A stretch of DNA of 64,000 bases from Chloroflexota bacterium (GTDB lineage Bacteria > Chloroflexota > Limnocylindria > QHBO01), in contig JBBDXT010000002.1 in NCBI GenBank assembly GCA_040902225.1, forward strand, positions 342,036 to 406,035. The letters are read 5' to 3'. The notes under the pieces were generated by a model that was not told the DNA's origin, ran no database searches, and was given only the letters and a program-made list of their open reading frames with translations. This document shows positions 17,124 through 26,700 of this stretch, piece by piece. The translations under genes were made by a program, and so were the position numbers. Each line of letters begins with the position of its first letter. The stretch's first letter is position 1.

Positions 17124-18479
17124 GTGGACAGATTCGACCTGGTGATCATCGGCGCCGGCCCGGCGGGAGAGGCCGCTGCCTTCAAGGCCAGGAAGCTCGG
17201 CGCCTCGGTCGCGATCATCGATCGCGACCTGTTCGGCGGCGCCTGCCCATTCTTCGCGTGCATGCCTTCCAAGTCGCTCCTCCATTCGGCGACGGTGCAT
17301 GCCGGCGGGGGCGACTACCCGTGGCCGAAGGCCTCGCTGCGACGCGACTGGATGATCAGCCGCGAAGGGATCGACTACCCCGATGACTCGCGCCATTTCA
17401 GGGACCTGGAGAAGGCCGGCGCGGTCGCGATGCGCGGCACCGCCCGACTCGACGGCCAGGGACGCGTCGTTGTCCGCCACGACGATGTCGAGCACGCGCT
17501 CGAGGCCGGCGCCGTGATCGTCGCCGTCGGCTCTACCAGCAAGGTGCCCGAGCTGCCCGGCCTGTCAGAGGTCCCCTATTGGACGAACCGCGAGGCCACC
17601 TCGACCCGCGAGCTGCCGGCGAGCCTCCTGATCCTCGGCGCCGGCCCGACTGGCGTGGAGCTGTCGCAGGTCTACGCCCGCTACGGGGTCCCGGTCACGC
17701 TGGTCGTGCCGAGCCCGCGCATCCTGCCGCGCGACCACGAGCGCAGCTCGGCCGCGGTGGCCAGGGCGCTGGTGCGCGACGGCGTCACGATCCGCACCGG
17801 TGCGCGTGCCGTTGCGGCGCACGCTGGTGCCGGCGCGAACGGTTCGCATCGGTTCGACCTCGATGATGGCTCGAGCGAGGAGGGCGCCGCGGTGCTGCTG
17901 GCCATCGGCCGCAGCCTGCCGCTTGCCGGGCTCGGGCTGGAGAGCGTTGGGGTGGACACTTCGACCGGTACGCTGAAGCCTGACGCCCAGCTGCGCATCG
18001 CGCCGAGGGTCTTCGTGGCCGGCGACCCGGCAGGCCCCGAGATGCACACCCACGTCAGCCACTACGAGGGCGAGATGACGGCCCGCATCGCGCTCGGCGA
18101 CGAGGTCACCCCGGACCTTCGCGCCATCCCGCGCGCCATCTACACCAATCCCGAGGCGGCGTCGGTTGGGCTGCTGGTCGAGGAGGCGCAGGAGCGCGGC
18201 ATCGACGCCGATGAGCTGACCAGCGACCTGGCATCGACCGCCAAGGGCGAGGCGGCCGAGGCGGAGGGCCACGTCACGATCGTGGTCGATCGCGTGGCGG
18301 GCACGCTGGTCGGCGTCTTCCTGGCCGGACCCGGCGTCAGTGAGGCGATCCACGAGGCGGTGCTGGCGGTGAAGCTGCAGACGCCGCTCTCCGTGCTGGC
18401 AGACACGATCCATGCCTTCCCGACGGTGGCCCGGGTGATGGGCCTGCTCTTCGCCGATGCGTCTGCCGGGCGCCGCTGA
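17124..18479 (+). CDS. Class I pyridine nucleotide-disulfide oxidoreductase (Lpd/mercuric reductase-like)
   Basis: A 451-aa flavoprotein. FAD-binding GAGPAGEAAA is at residues 10-19, and the redox disulfide CPFFAC plus MPSK is at about 43-52. The NAD(P) site is LGAGPTGVELSQVYA, and FAD contact is VFVAGDPAG. The C-terminal dimerisation domain ends IHAFPTVARV. Dihydrolipoamide dehydrogenase and mercuric reductase relatives have HPT with the catalytic His here; this protein has Phe in that position, so the natural disulfide partner is probably unusual. No 2-oxoacid dehydrogenase genes are nearby. The start is GTG. Confidence 0.88.
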   Translation: MDRFDLVIIGAGPAGEAAAFKARKLGASVAIIDRDLFGGACPFFACMPSKSLLHSATVHAGGGDYPWPKASLRRDWMISREGIDYPDDSRHFRDLEKAGAVAMRGTARLDGQGRVVVRHDDVEHALEAGAVIVAVGSTSKVPELPGLSEVPYWTNREATSTRELPASLLILGAGPTGVELSQVYARYGVPVTLVVPSPRILPRDHERSSAAVARALVRDGVTIRTGARAVAAHAGAGANGSHRFDLDDGSSEEGAAVLLAIGRSLPLAGLGLESVGVDTSTGTLKPDAQLRIAPRVFVAGDPAGPEMHTHVSHYEGEMTARIALGDEVTPDLRAIPRAIYTNPEAASVGLLVEEAQERGIDADELTSDLASTAKGEAAEAEGHVTIVVDRVAGTLVGVFLAGPGVSEAIHEAVLAVKLQTPLSVLADTIHAFPTVARVMGLLFADASAGRR

Positions 18480-18485
18480 CGCCCC

Positions 18486-18991
18486 CTACTCCGGGAACTC
18501 CTCGGGGTGGAAGGCATAGGCCCACATGGATCGCGGCTGGATGCGGAAGAGCACGACACCGTCACCCCAGGTATAGGGATCGGACTCGTACGCCTCACTC
18601 CACGTGCGGTGGATCTCGTCGTGGTCCGGATGCTCTCGCGCGATCCATTCGACGGTGCCGTTGGCCACGACGGCAATGCGATCGCCCTCCATGTGCACGG
18701 CACTGCAGGCGGGATTCAGCCGCAGGTGCTCGAGGCGGGTCGCGCCCGCGCCAGTGCTCACGGTGAACCGGCCGTGAATGAAGAGCGTGTCGAGTGGAGA
18801 CACCCGCGGCTCGCCGCGCGAGGTCACGGTGGCGAACGCGACGTGCCGGATGCCGTCCAGATGGCGAACCACCTGCCGCGCAGTGAGCCGGCGAGTGGGC
18901 TTGACGATCTCGCGCATATGCTCGTGGCACGCGCGAAGTGCGCATCGAACATGGCCTGCAGCTCGGCGAGCTCCGCGTCGGTCTCGAACAC
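18486..18991 (-). pseudogene. Pyridoxamine 5'-phosphate oxidase-like protein, frameshifted near the N-terminus
   Basis: Reading from GTG 18991 gives VFETDAELAELQAMFDAHFARA. The family sequence then continues in a different frame as HEHMREIVKPTRRLTARQVV and on to a normal split-barrel flavin-binding core (VAFATVTSRGEPRVSPLD, AVVANGTVEWI) and stop at 18486-18488. Inserting one C at about 18925-18929 (GCCAC to GCCCAC) joins the frames perfectly. The gene therefore lost one base, or the assembly did. The intact product would be about 168 aa. Confidence 0.8.
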
Positions 18992-18998
18992 GACTATC

Positions 18999-19004
18999 AG
19001 CGTA
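18999..19004 (-). promoter_or_regulatory. -10 element TACGCT, leaderless-type
   Basis: On the minus strand TACGCT ends 7 nt before GTG 18991. It lies 5 bp from the opposing -10 at 19010. Confidence 0.5.
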
Positions 19005-19009
19005 GCCCG

Positions 19010-19015
19010 TAGCAT
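19010..19015 (+). promoter_or_regulatory. -10 element TAGCAT, leaderless-type
   Basis: TAGCAT ends 6 nt before GTG 19022 of the TauE/SafE gene. It faces away from the -10 at 18999-19004. Confidence 0.55.
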
Positions 19016-19021
19016 CGCTGC

Positions 19022-19759
19022 GTGGATCCGACCCTGATCCTGGCCGTCCTCTTCCTCGTGGCCGCGCTGCTCTATGGCTCCGTCGGCCACGCCGGCGCAT
19101 CGGCCTACCTCGCCAGCATGGCGCTCGTCGGTGTCGCTCCGGAGGTGATGAAGCCGACCGCGTTGGTGCTCAACATCCTGGTGGCGAGCATCGTGACGCT
19201 CCGCTTCGCTCGGGCCGGCTATGTCCGACCCCTGGCTCTCATCCCGTTCGTGGCGGGCTCGATCCCTGCTGCCTTCATCGGCGGCGGGCTCACCCTGCCG
19301 ACCACGATCTATCGGCCGCTTGTCGGAGCCGTCCTGCTGGTGGCGGCAGCGCGATTCGGCTGGACCGCCTCCCACGCCGGCGCTGACTTCCCACCCCGAG
19401 CTCCCTGGCCCGGCGCGGTCGCTACCGGGTCGGGGATCGGCCTGCTGGCCGGCCTGACTGGCACCGGCGGCGGGATCTTCCTGACGCCACTCCTGCTGGC
19501 CGCGGGCTGGGCGGGGACGCGCTTCGCGGCGGGAACCTCGGCCGCCTTCATCCTGGCCAATTCGATCTCGGGCCTGGCCGGCAACCTGGCCTCGGTCGGC
19601 AGCCTCCCGCCCGCCCTTCCGCTCTGGCTGGGTGCCGTTGCGATTGGCGGCGCTGTCGGGTCGCAGCTCGGCAGCCGGCGCATGCCCGCCCCCTGGATCC
19701 GCCGCGCGCTCGCAGCGGTCCTGCTCGTCGCCGGGCTGAAGCTGATCTTCCTGCCCTAG
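19022..19759 (+). CDS. TauE/SafE-family sulfite/anion exporter
   Basis: A 245-aa membrane protein with about eight helices. The two TauE/SafE signatures are GSVGHAGASAYLASMAL at about residues 20-36 and the second-half GLTGTGGGIFLTPLLLAAGW at about 143-162. The family moves sulfite, sulfonates or other small anions. Its TAG stop lies within CTAG, which also supplies the stop of the convergent FAD-oxidase gene. Confidence 0.88.
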   Translation: MDPTLILAVLFLVAALLYGSVGHAGASAYLASMALVGVAPEVMKPTALVLNILVASIVTLRFARAGYVRPLALIPFVAGSIPAAFIGGGLTLPTTIYRPLVGAVLLVAAARFGWTASHAGADFPPRAPWPGAVATGSGIGLLAGLTGTGGGIFLTPLLLAAGWAGTRFAAGTSAAFILANSISGLAGNLASVGSLPPALPLWLGAVAIGGAVGSQLGSRRMPAPWIRRALAAVLLVAGLKLIFLP

Positions 19760-21144
19760 GCCTCCGCTTGGCGGAGCAGGACGCCGGGGTTCAGCATCCA
19801 GCCCGGGTCGAGCGCACGCTTGATGGCCCGCATGGCGGAGACGTCGGCGACTCCGCGATCCGCATCCAGCCAGGCCACCTTGGCGGCGCCGATGCCGTGC
19901 TCGGCACTCACCGTTCCCCCCATCTCGATCGTGAGCCGCAGGACGGCGTCGTCCACGGCCTCGTCGTCGGGTGCCGGACCGATGATCCCCACGTGCACGT
20001 TCCCGTCGCACACATGCCCGTACAGGTAGGTCGCCGCGCCCGGCGTCGTCTCCTCAACCACCGAGGGAACGAGCTCGATGAACTCAGCCAGGCGCGCGAG
20101 TGGCAGCGCCACGTCGAGCTTGTGGGCGACACCCTCGCCGCTGATCGCCTCGGTGTGGCGCTCTCGCAGGCTCCAGAGCCGGTCGCGGCCGGCCTCGTCG
20201 GAGGCGATGACCGCATCGTCGACCCCGGGCGCGTCGGCGATGGCGTCGGCCAGCCGCTCGGTCGGGTCGGCGTCGCCATCGGCCTCGAACAGCAGGTAGG
20301 CCGGATGGCGGTCGCGGAATGGGCGGTCGGAAGCGACATGGCGCAGCACGAGCTCCATCCCCTCGTCGAAGAAGAGCTCGGCAGCTGCCAGCTCGGGCAG
20401 GGATCGCCGCAGATCTCCGGCCAGCGACACCGCATCTGCCACTCGCGCCAGGCCGAGCAGGGCCACCGCGCGCCGCGGCCTGACCGGAACGACGCGCAGG
20501 TGTGCGCGCGTGATCAGGGCCAGGGTCCCTTCGCTGCCTGCGAGCAGCGAGGGAAGGTGATAGCCGGTGTTGTCCTTGACCATTCCCGGCAGTCGTCGCA
20601 CGACGCTGCCGTCGGCCAGAACCGCCTCCAGGCCCAGCAGCTGCGCGCGCATCGGCCCATGCCGCAGCACATGGATCCCGCCCGCGTTGGTCGCGATCAT
20701 GCCGCCGATGGTTGCGGAGTCCCTGGCCCCGAGGTCGACTCCGAACGCGAAGCCAGCGGGACGCAGATGAGCCTGCAGCGCGGCAAGCGTCCCACCGGCG
20801 CCCATCGTCACCTCGCCCGCCAGGGTGTCGACCGGCTCGAGGTCGCGCAGGCGCAGCATCGAGACGACGACCTGCGGACGGTCCGCGAGGCTATGCGGTA
20901 CCGAGCCGCCCACGAGTCCGGTGTTGCCACCCTGGGGAATCACGGCCGCGCCCGCCGCCGCGCAGGCCAGGACGACGGCGACCACCTCGTCGGTCGTGGC
21001 CGGACGCACCACGGCCAGGGCTTCACCGCGCCAACGACGGGTCCAATCGGTCTCGTATGAGGCACGCAGGTCGGGGTCGGTCAGGACGTGGCTGGCACCG
21101 ACCGCGGCGCGCAGCGAGTCAAGGAAGGCGTCGTGAGGCGTCAT
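19756..21144 (-). CDS. FAD-linked oxidase, GlcD/D-lactate dehydrogenase family
   Basis: A 462-aa flavoprotein. The FAD_binding_4 (PCMH) domain has VIPQGGNTGLVGGSVP and DLGARDSATIGGMIATNAGG. The FAD-oxidase C-terminal domain has LYGHVCDGNVHVGII and SAEHGIGAAKVAWL. It oxidises a D-2-hydroxyacid such as lactate, glycolate or 2-hydroxyglutarate; the acceptor is not evident. No GlcE/GlcF partners are nearby, so it is a single-subunit type. ATG 21144 was taken as start because it precedes the family N-terminus; a longer frame reads into the divergent CPBP promoter. Confidence 0.9.
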   Translation of the reverse strand: MTPHDAFLDSLRAAVGASHVLTDPDLRASYETDWTRRWRGEALAVVRPATTDEVVAVVLACAAAGAAVIPQGGNTGLVGGSVPHSLADRPQVVVSMLRLRDLEPVDTLAGEVTMGAGGTLAALQAHLRPAGFAFGVDLGARDSATIGGMIATNAGGIHVLRHGPMRAQLLGLEAVLADGSVVRRLPGMVKDNTGYHLPSLLAGSEGTLALITRAHLRVVPVRPRRAVALLGLARVADAVSLAGDLRRSLPELAAAELFFDEGMELVLRHVASDRPFRDRHPAYLLFEADGDADPTERLADAIADAPGVDDAVIASDEAGRDRLWSLRERHTEAISGEGVAHKLDVALPLARLAEFIELVPSVVEETTPGAATYLYGHVCDGNVHVGIIGPAPDDEAVDDAVLRLTIEMGGTVSAEHGIGAAKVAWLDADRGVADVSAMRAIKRALDPGWMLNPGVLLRQAEA

Positions 21145-21169
21145 CGGCGAACATGCTGCCACGCCTCGC

Positions 21170-21991
21170 ATGATCCGCGTCCCGGCCAGCACGTTGCTGC
21201 CGCTGATCCTCCTCGTGGCAGGAGCGGCGGTCGAATGGATGCGCCTGCCCGTGATGCTGAGTCTCCTGCTGGGATTGCTGGCATCCGTGCTCCTCGCGCG
21301 GCGCAGACCCGACGAGCGGGCCGGCCCGGTGGTCCTGGTCTATGCCGGCTGCCTCGTGGTCGCGCTGAACATGGCGTGGGCCAGCGTGCCATTGGGGGGA
21401 TTCGCCGATGACCTCGCCTGCGCAGACCGGTTCGCTCCGTTCGCGGTCCTCCGGATCATCGGTGCGCTGCTGGTGCTCACGTCGGTTGGGCTGATCATGC
21501 GACTCGTGCGCGCCGATCCCGCCGACGTCGGCCTGCGCTGGCCGTCCCGCCGGTGGCTGCTCATCTGGCTGGCGGCCCTGCCCGCGATCGGGGCTGCCGC
21601 GGTCCTGCTGGGACCGATCCTGGCGAAACCGTTCTTCGGACCGATCTCGCCCATGCCGGCCGATCTGCTCAGTCTCGTTCCCGCGCTCGCCTTCGCAATC
21701 GCCAACGCCAGCATGGAGGAGGTCGCCTATCGCGGGGCGCTCCTCCGCTGGTTGACGCCCATCACCGGCGCGGCCTCCGCCCTCGCGTTGCAGGCCCTCG
21801 TCTTCGGCCTGGCGCACGGCGCCGGGACCGATTTCATCGGCTCACCATTGCCGGTCATGGCGGCCACCGCCGCGGCGGGCCTCATCCTCGGCGCCATCGC
21901 GCTGCGGACTCGCTCGCTGCTGCTGCCGATCGCGATCCACGTCGCGCTCGATATCCCGGTCTTCTACGGCAAGGTGTGCCTGGGCACCTGA
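21170..21991 (+). CDS. CPBP intramembrane metalloprotease (Abi/Rce1 family)
   Basis: A 273-aa membrane protein with seven to eight helices. The catalytic motifs are [11 protein letters not shown] (EExxxR) at about residue 181, VFGLAHG (FxxxH) at about 205, and a C-terminal HVALDIP His/Asp. CPBP proteases act in prenyl-protein processing, bacteriocin immunity or membrane proteolysis. It diverges from the FAD-oxidase gene with only 25 bp between start codons. Confidence 0.88.
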   Translation: MIRVPASTLLPLILLVAGAAVEWMRLPVMLSLLLGLLASVLLARRRPDERAGPVVLVYAGCLVVALNMAWASVPLGGFADDLACADRFAPFAVLRIIGALLVLTSVGLIMRLVRADPADVGLRWPSRRWLLIWLAALPAIGAAAVLLGPILAKPFFGPISPMPADLLSLVPALAFAIANASMEEVAYRGALLRWLTPITGAASALALQALVFGLAHGAGTDFIGSPLPVMAATAAAGLILGAIALRTRSLLLPIAIHVALDIPVFYGKVCLGT

Positions 21992-22006
21992 CCGGCCGGC
22001 GGCCGG

Positions 22007-22012
22007 TAGACT
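22007..22012 (+). promoter_or_regulatory. -10 element TAGACT, leaderless-type
   Basis: TAGACT ends 6 nt before ATG 22019. The same hexamer recurs upstream of genes at 41868, 42479 and 45183. Confidence 0.6.
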
Positions 22013-22018
22013 CGGGCG

Positions 22019-22687
22019 ATGGGCGACCGGTGGGCGACCTTCGACTGCTACGGCACCCTCGTCGACTGGATGGGCGGCATCCGCAGCTCGCTTGCCCGCA
22101 TCTGGCCCGATGCGGACGCGGCCGCTCTGCTGACCCTCTACCACCAGCTCGAGCCCGCGGTCCAGGCCGGGCGCGGGATGACCTATCGCGACGTTATGGC
22201 GGAGACGCTGGCGAGCGTGGCGGCTCTCGCCCACCTCGAGTTGCCCCGCGGCGAGCAGGATGCCCTGGGCTCGTCGCTCCCGGCCTGGCCGGTCTTCACC
22301 GAGGTGCCCACTGTCCTCGCCGAGCTGCGGAGGCGTGGCTGGCGGCTCGCCATCCTCTCGAACACGGACCCGGACCTGCTCGAGGCTTCGCTGCGCGCGA
22401 TCGGGGTGCCGGTCGACCTGCGGATCGTGGCCTCCGAGATCGGCTCCTACAAGCCCGCAGTCCGCCACTGGGACGCGTTCTTCGCGCAGACCGGGGCCGA
22501 TCGCGGGCGCCACGCGCACGTGGCAGCCTCGCTCTTCCACGACATCCAGCCGGGTGCGCGGCTTGGGCTTCGCTGCGTCTGGATCAACCGCGGGGCGGAG
22601 CAAAGCGACCTGCCGCGGGCCGCGGAGCTGACCGACCTGGCCGGCCTCCCCGAGCGTCTCGAGGCGCTGGTCCCCGACCGAGCGTAG
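22019..22687 (+). CDS. HAD hydrolase, (S)-2-haloacid dehalogenase type
   Basis: A 222-aa protein. [10 protein letters not shown] is the motif I (DxYGT) typical of L-2-haloacid dehalogenases. [10 protein letters not shown] is motif [11 protein letters not shown] holds the catalytic Lys, and [11 protein letters not shown] replaces the motif IV acidic pair in the way this subfamily does. It may dehalogenate 2-haloacids, but many relatives have other activities. Its TAG stop forms the first three bases of the moaA -10. Confidence 0.85.
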   Translation: MGDRWATFDCYGTLVDWMGGIRSSLARIWPDADAAALLTLYHQLEPAVQAGRGMTYRDVMAETLASVAALAHLELPRGEQDALGSSLPAWPVFTEVPTVLAELRRRGWRLAILSNTDPDLLEASLRAIGVPVDLRIVASEIGSYKPAVRHWDAFFAQTGADRGRHAHVAASLFHDIQPGARLGLRCVWINRGAEQSDLPRAAELTDLAGLPERLEALVPDRA

Positions 22688-22690
22688 CAT
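22685..22690 (+). promoter_or_regulatory. -10 element TAGCAT overlapping the upstream stop codon
   Basis: TAGCAT begins with the TAG stop of the HAD gene and ends 8 nt before ATG 22699 of moaA. Confidence 0.55.
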
Positions 22691-22698
22691 CTACGCCC

Positions 22699-23724
22699 AT
22701 GCCCGAGCTCCTTCCGATGCTGCCCCGCGACACGCGCGGCCGGCCGCTCCACGACCTCCGCATCAGCGTCACTGACCGCTGCAACTTCCGGTGCGTGTAC
22801 TGCATGCCGCGCGCCGTCTTCGGTCGCGACCACGCCTTCCTGCCCCGCGCGGAGCTGCTCACCTTCGAGGAGATCGCGCGGCTGGTGGCGATCTTCACTC
22901 GCCTCGGCGTGGAGAAGGTGCGCCTCACCGGCGGCGAGCCCCTGGTACGGCGCGAGCTCCCGACGCTGGTGGGGATGCTGGCCGCGATCCCGGGCGTGCG
23001 CGACCTGACCCTGACCACCAACGGGGTGCTGCTCCCGGAGCAAGCCTCCGAGCTGCAGGAGGCGGGGCTGCATCGGGTTACGGTCAGCCTCGACGCCGAT
23101 GACGACGCCACCTTCATGCGCATGAACGACGCCGGTGTACCCGTCTCCCGGGTGCTGGCCGGGATCGAGGCGGCGGAGGCGGCCGGCCTCGGCCCGATCA
23201 AGCTGAACATGGTGGTGAAGCGCGGCTGGAACGAGCACGCCGTGCTGCCCATGGCGCGGCGCTTCCGGGGGACGGGCCGCATCCTGCGCTTCATCGAATA
23301 CATGGACGTCGGCCACTCCAACGGCTGGCGCCTGGACGAGGTCATCACCGCGGACGAGATCCTGTCGACCATCAACTCGGAATTTCCCCTTGAGCCGATG
23401 GCGCCCACGAAGCGTGGGGAGGTGGCGGAGCGCTACCGCTATCTCGACGGCGGCGGCGAGATCGGGATCATCGCGTCGGTCAGCCGGCCGTTCTGCGGCG
23501 ACTGCGATCGCGCCCGTCTCTCCGCCGACGGGCAGCTCTACACCTGCCTCTTCGCGACCGCCGGCCACGATCTGCGGGCGCTGCTGCGAGGCGGCGCCTC
23601 CGATGCGGAGATCGAGGCGGCTTTGCGTCAGATCTGGGAGACCCGCGACGACCGCTACTCGGAGATCCGCTCTGCGGAGACAGTGGCGCTTCCGAAGGTC
23701 GAGATGAGCTACATCGGCGGCTAG
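22699..23724 (+). CDS. moaA: GTP 3',8-cyclase (molybdenum cofactor biosynthesis)
   Basis: A 341-aa radical SAM enzyme. The N-terminal CNFRCVYC gives the SAM [4Fe-4S] cluster, [12 protein letters not shown] is the SAM motif, and the C-terminal cluster is held by [18 protein letters not shown]. The protein ends in GG, as needed for activity. It performs the first step of molybdopterin synthesis. No other moa genes are in the window, but the XdhC gene at 27306 also points to molybdenum-enzyme maturation. Confidence 0.95.
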   Translation: MPELLPMLPRDTRGRPLHDLRISVTDRCNFRCVYCMPRAVFGRDHAFLPRAELLTFEEIARLVAIFTRLGVEKVRLTGGEPLVRRELPTLVGMLAAIPGVRDLTLTTNGVLLPEQASELQEAGLHRVTVSLDADDDATFMRMNDAGVPVSRVLAGIEAAEAAGLGPIKLNMVVKRGWNEHAVLPMARRFRGTGRILRFIEYMDVGHSNGWRLDEVITADEILSTINSEFPLEPMAPTKRGEVAERYRYLDGGGEIGIIASVSRPFCGDCDRARLSADGQLYTCLFATAGHDLRALLRGGASDAEIEAALRQIWETRDDRYSEIRSAETVALPKVEMSYIGG

Positions 23725-23760
23725 ACGCCAAGCGGCCTAGGCACGACTCGCGCTCGCCGG

Positions 23761-23766
23761 TATTCT
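23761..23766 (+). promoter_or_regulatory. -10 element TATTCT, leaderless-type
   Basis: TATTCT ends 9 nt before ATG 23776 of the large cyclase gene. The GTG at 23767 directly after it is less likely as start, as the zinc-ribbon family begins at the ATG. Confidence 0.5.
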
Positions 23767-23775
23767 GTGCGCCCA

Positions 23776-26700
23776 ATGCAGTGCCCTTCCTGCGGCGTCG
23801 CCGCGTCCCCGAACCAGAAGTTCTGCGCCGAATGCGGCACCCGACTTCAGCAGGTGTGCCCATCGTGCGCCACGCCATACGAGGGGAGCCCGAAATTCTG
23901 CCCCGAGTGCGGGTTTGCGCTCCAGAAGGCCGCGCCCACTGCGCAAGGCGCTGCGACGAACGGCGCCCCCGCGGGCGCGCCACAGCCAGCCCCGGCAATG
24001 GCCGTTGCACCCGATGCAGGCTCTGCGAGCACGGTCGCGGAACGGAAGCTGGTCTCCGTCCTCTTCGCCGACCTAGTCGGCTTCACGACGATGTCCGAGG
24101 TGCGCGACGCGGAGGCGGTGCGCGAGCAGCTGACCGAGTACTTCGGCGTCGCCCAGGAGATCGTGACCCGGTACGGCGGATCGGTCGAGAAGTTCATCGG
24201 CGACGCCGTGATGGCCGTCTGGGGCACACCGGTCGCCCACGAGGATGACGCCGAGCGGGCGGTGCGGGCCGCGCTCGACCTGGTCGATGCCGTCAGCCAC
24301 CTGGGGCACGACGGCGAGAAGCTCAGCGCACGGGCTGGGGTGCTCACCGGCGAGGCGGCAGTCACGCTCGGCGCCTCGAACCAGGGGATGGTGGCGGGCG
24401 ACCTCGTCAACACGGCCTCGCGACTCCAGGCGGTGGCGACGCCTGGCACCGTGATCGTCGGCGAGGCCACCCGGCAGAGCGCCGAGAGCGCCATCGTCTT
24501 CGAGCCGGTCGGGGAGCAGGAGCTGAAGGGCAAAGTCAGTCCTGTCCCCGCCTATCGTGCGCTGCGGGTGGTCGCCCAGCGCGGCGGCGTCGGGCGAGGC
24601 GATCAGCTGGAGGCGCCCTTCATGGGGCGCGACTCCGAGCTGCGCCTGGTGAAGGACCTCTTCCACGCCGCGCCGCGCGAGAAGCGCCCGCGGCTGGTCT
24701 CGATCATCGGCCAGGCAGGCATCGGCAAAAGCCGGCTGGCATGGGAGTTCCTGAAGTACATCGACGGGATCAAGATGACCGTCCTCTGGCACCAGGGCCG
24801 CTCGCCGGCGTATGGCGAGGGGATCAGCTTCTGGGCCCTGGCCGAGATGGTGCGCAGCCGAGTCGGCCTCCTCGAGCTGGACGACGCCGCCACGACCCGC
24901 GCCAAGCTCGGAGTGGCGTTGGAGACCTACGTCCCCGACGACGCGGAGCGGCGCTGGATGGGGCCACGCCTCGAGCAGCTGCTCGGAATGGCCGACGCCG
25001 ACACGGTGGGCCGTGACGATCTCTTCGCGGCCTGGCGCACGTTCTTCGAGCGGGTGGCAGGCGACAACACACTCGTCATGGTCTTCGAGGACCTGCACTG
25101 GGCCGATCCGGGCCAGCTCGACTTCATCGACCACCTGCTGGAATGGAGCCGCGGCTACGCGATCTACATCATCACCCTGGCGCGCCCCGAGCTCCTCGAG
25201 CGCCGCGCGAACTGGGGGGCTGGACAGCGCAGCTTCACCAGCCTGGCCCTGGAGCCGCTCCCCGACGATGTGATCCGGGACATCCTCGCCAGCCTGGTGC
25301 CCGGGCTCCCAGATACCACGGTCGCGCAGATCGTGACCCGCGCAGAGGGGATCCCCCTGTATGCCGTCGAGACGGTACGGATGCTGCTGCAGGATGGCCG
25401 CTTGGAGCTGCGCGATGGAGCGTATCGGCCGATCGGCGACCTCAGCACCCTGGCCGTGCCCGCCACCCTGCACGCGCTCATCGCGGCCAGGCTGGACGCG
25501 ATCGATGCGGCCGATCGGTCCCTGCTTCAGTACGCATCGGTCCTTGGCCAGACCTTCACGCTGCAGGGCCTGAAGGCCGTCACCGGCCAGGGAGACGACC
25601 TCGAGGCCCGCCTGCACGGCCTCGTCCGGCGCGAGCTGCTCACGCTTGACACCGACCCGCGGTCACCTGAGCGCGGCCAGTACGGCTTCGTCCAGGCGCT
25701 GGTACGCGACGTCGCCTACGGCACCCTCACCAAGCGCGACCGCAAGGTGGTGCACCTGGCAGCCGGCGAGCACTTCGAGTCGCTCCAGGACGACGAGATC
25801 ATCGATGCGACCGCATCGCATTACCTTGACGCCTATCGCAGCGCGCCCGACGATCCCGATGCCGACCGAATCCGCGCGCATGCCGCGGAGCTCCTCCAGC
25901 GGGCCGCTGAGCGGGCCACCGCCCTCGGCTCACACGAGCAGGCGGTCCGCTTCCTTGAGCTCGCGATGGATGTGACGGCCGACGCCTCCGACCAGTCCCG
26001 GCTGCTCCGGCGGACCGGCGAAGCAGCCGGCGCCGCGGGCAAGTACGACCTGGCCGAGGGCTACTTGCGTCGGGGGGTCGCCGCTGCCCGAGAGGCAGGC
26101 CATCCGCCATCGGAAGCGCAGTCGGTGGCCAGCCTCGGGAGGCTCCTCGCCAGCGGTGCGCAACCGGCCGTTGCAATCTCGGAGATCACGGCTGCCCTGC
26201 CCGCACTCTCTGGCCTCGGCCAGGATGCGAGCATCGTGGCCGTCTGGGCGGCGCTGTCGCGGGCTTACATGCTCCACGGTGAATTCGGTCCGTCGGTCGA
26301 GTGGGCCGACCGCGCCCTGCCCTTGGCGGAACGGCTGGACATGGTTCCCGAGATCGCCGACCTGCTGAACACCCGCGCAACCGCGCTGGGCTTTGGCGGC
26401 CGCGTCCGCGAGGGCGTCGCGGGGCTGCGCGGCGTGCTCGAGATGAGCGATTCCTACGGGCTCTCGTACGCCGGCATCCGGGCGCGGGTCAACCTGAGCA
26501 GCCTGCTCGCCGCCGAGGACCCGCAGGCCGGCTTTCGGCTCGCGTTCGAGGGGTTCGAGGTGGCCAAGCGAGCTGGCAGTCGGGACATGATGGCGACTAT
26601 GGGCGCGAACGCGAGCGAGCTGGCCATCCACGTCGGCGAATGGGACAGCGCCGAGGCGATCCTCGCGGACCTGCTGGCAGCCGACCTGGCGCCGCCCGAC

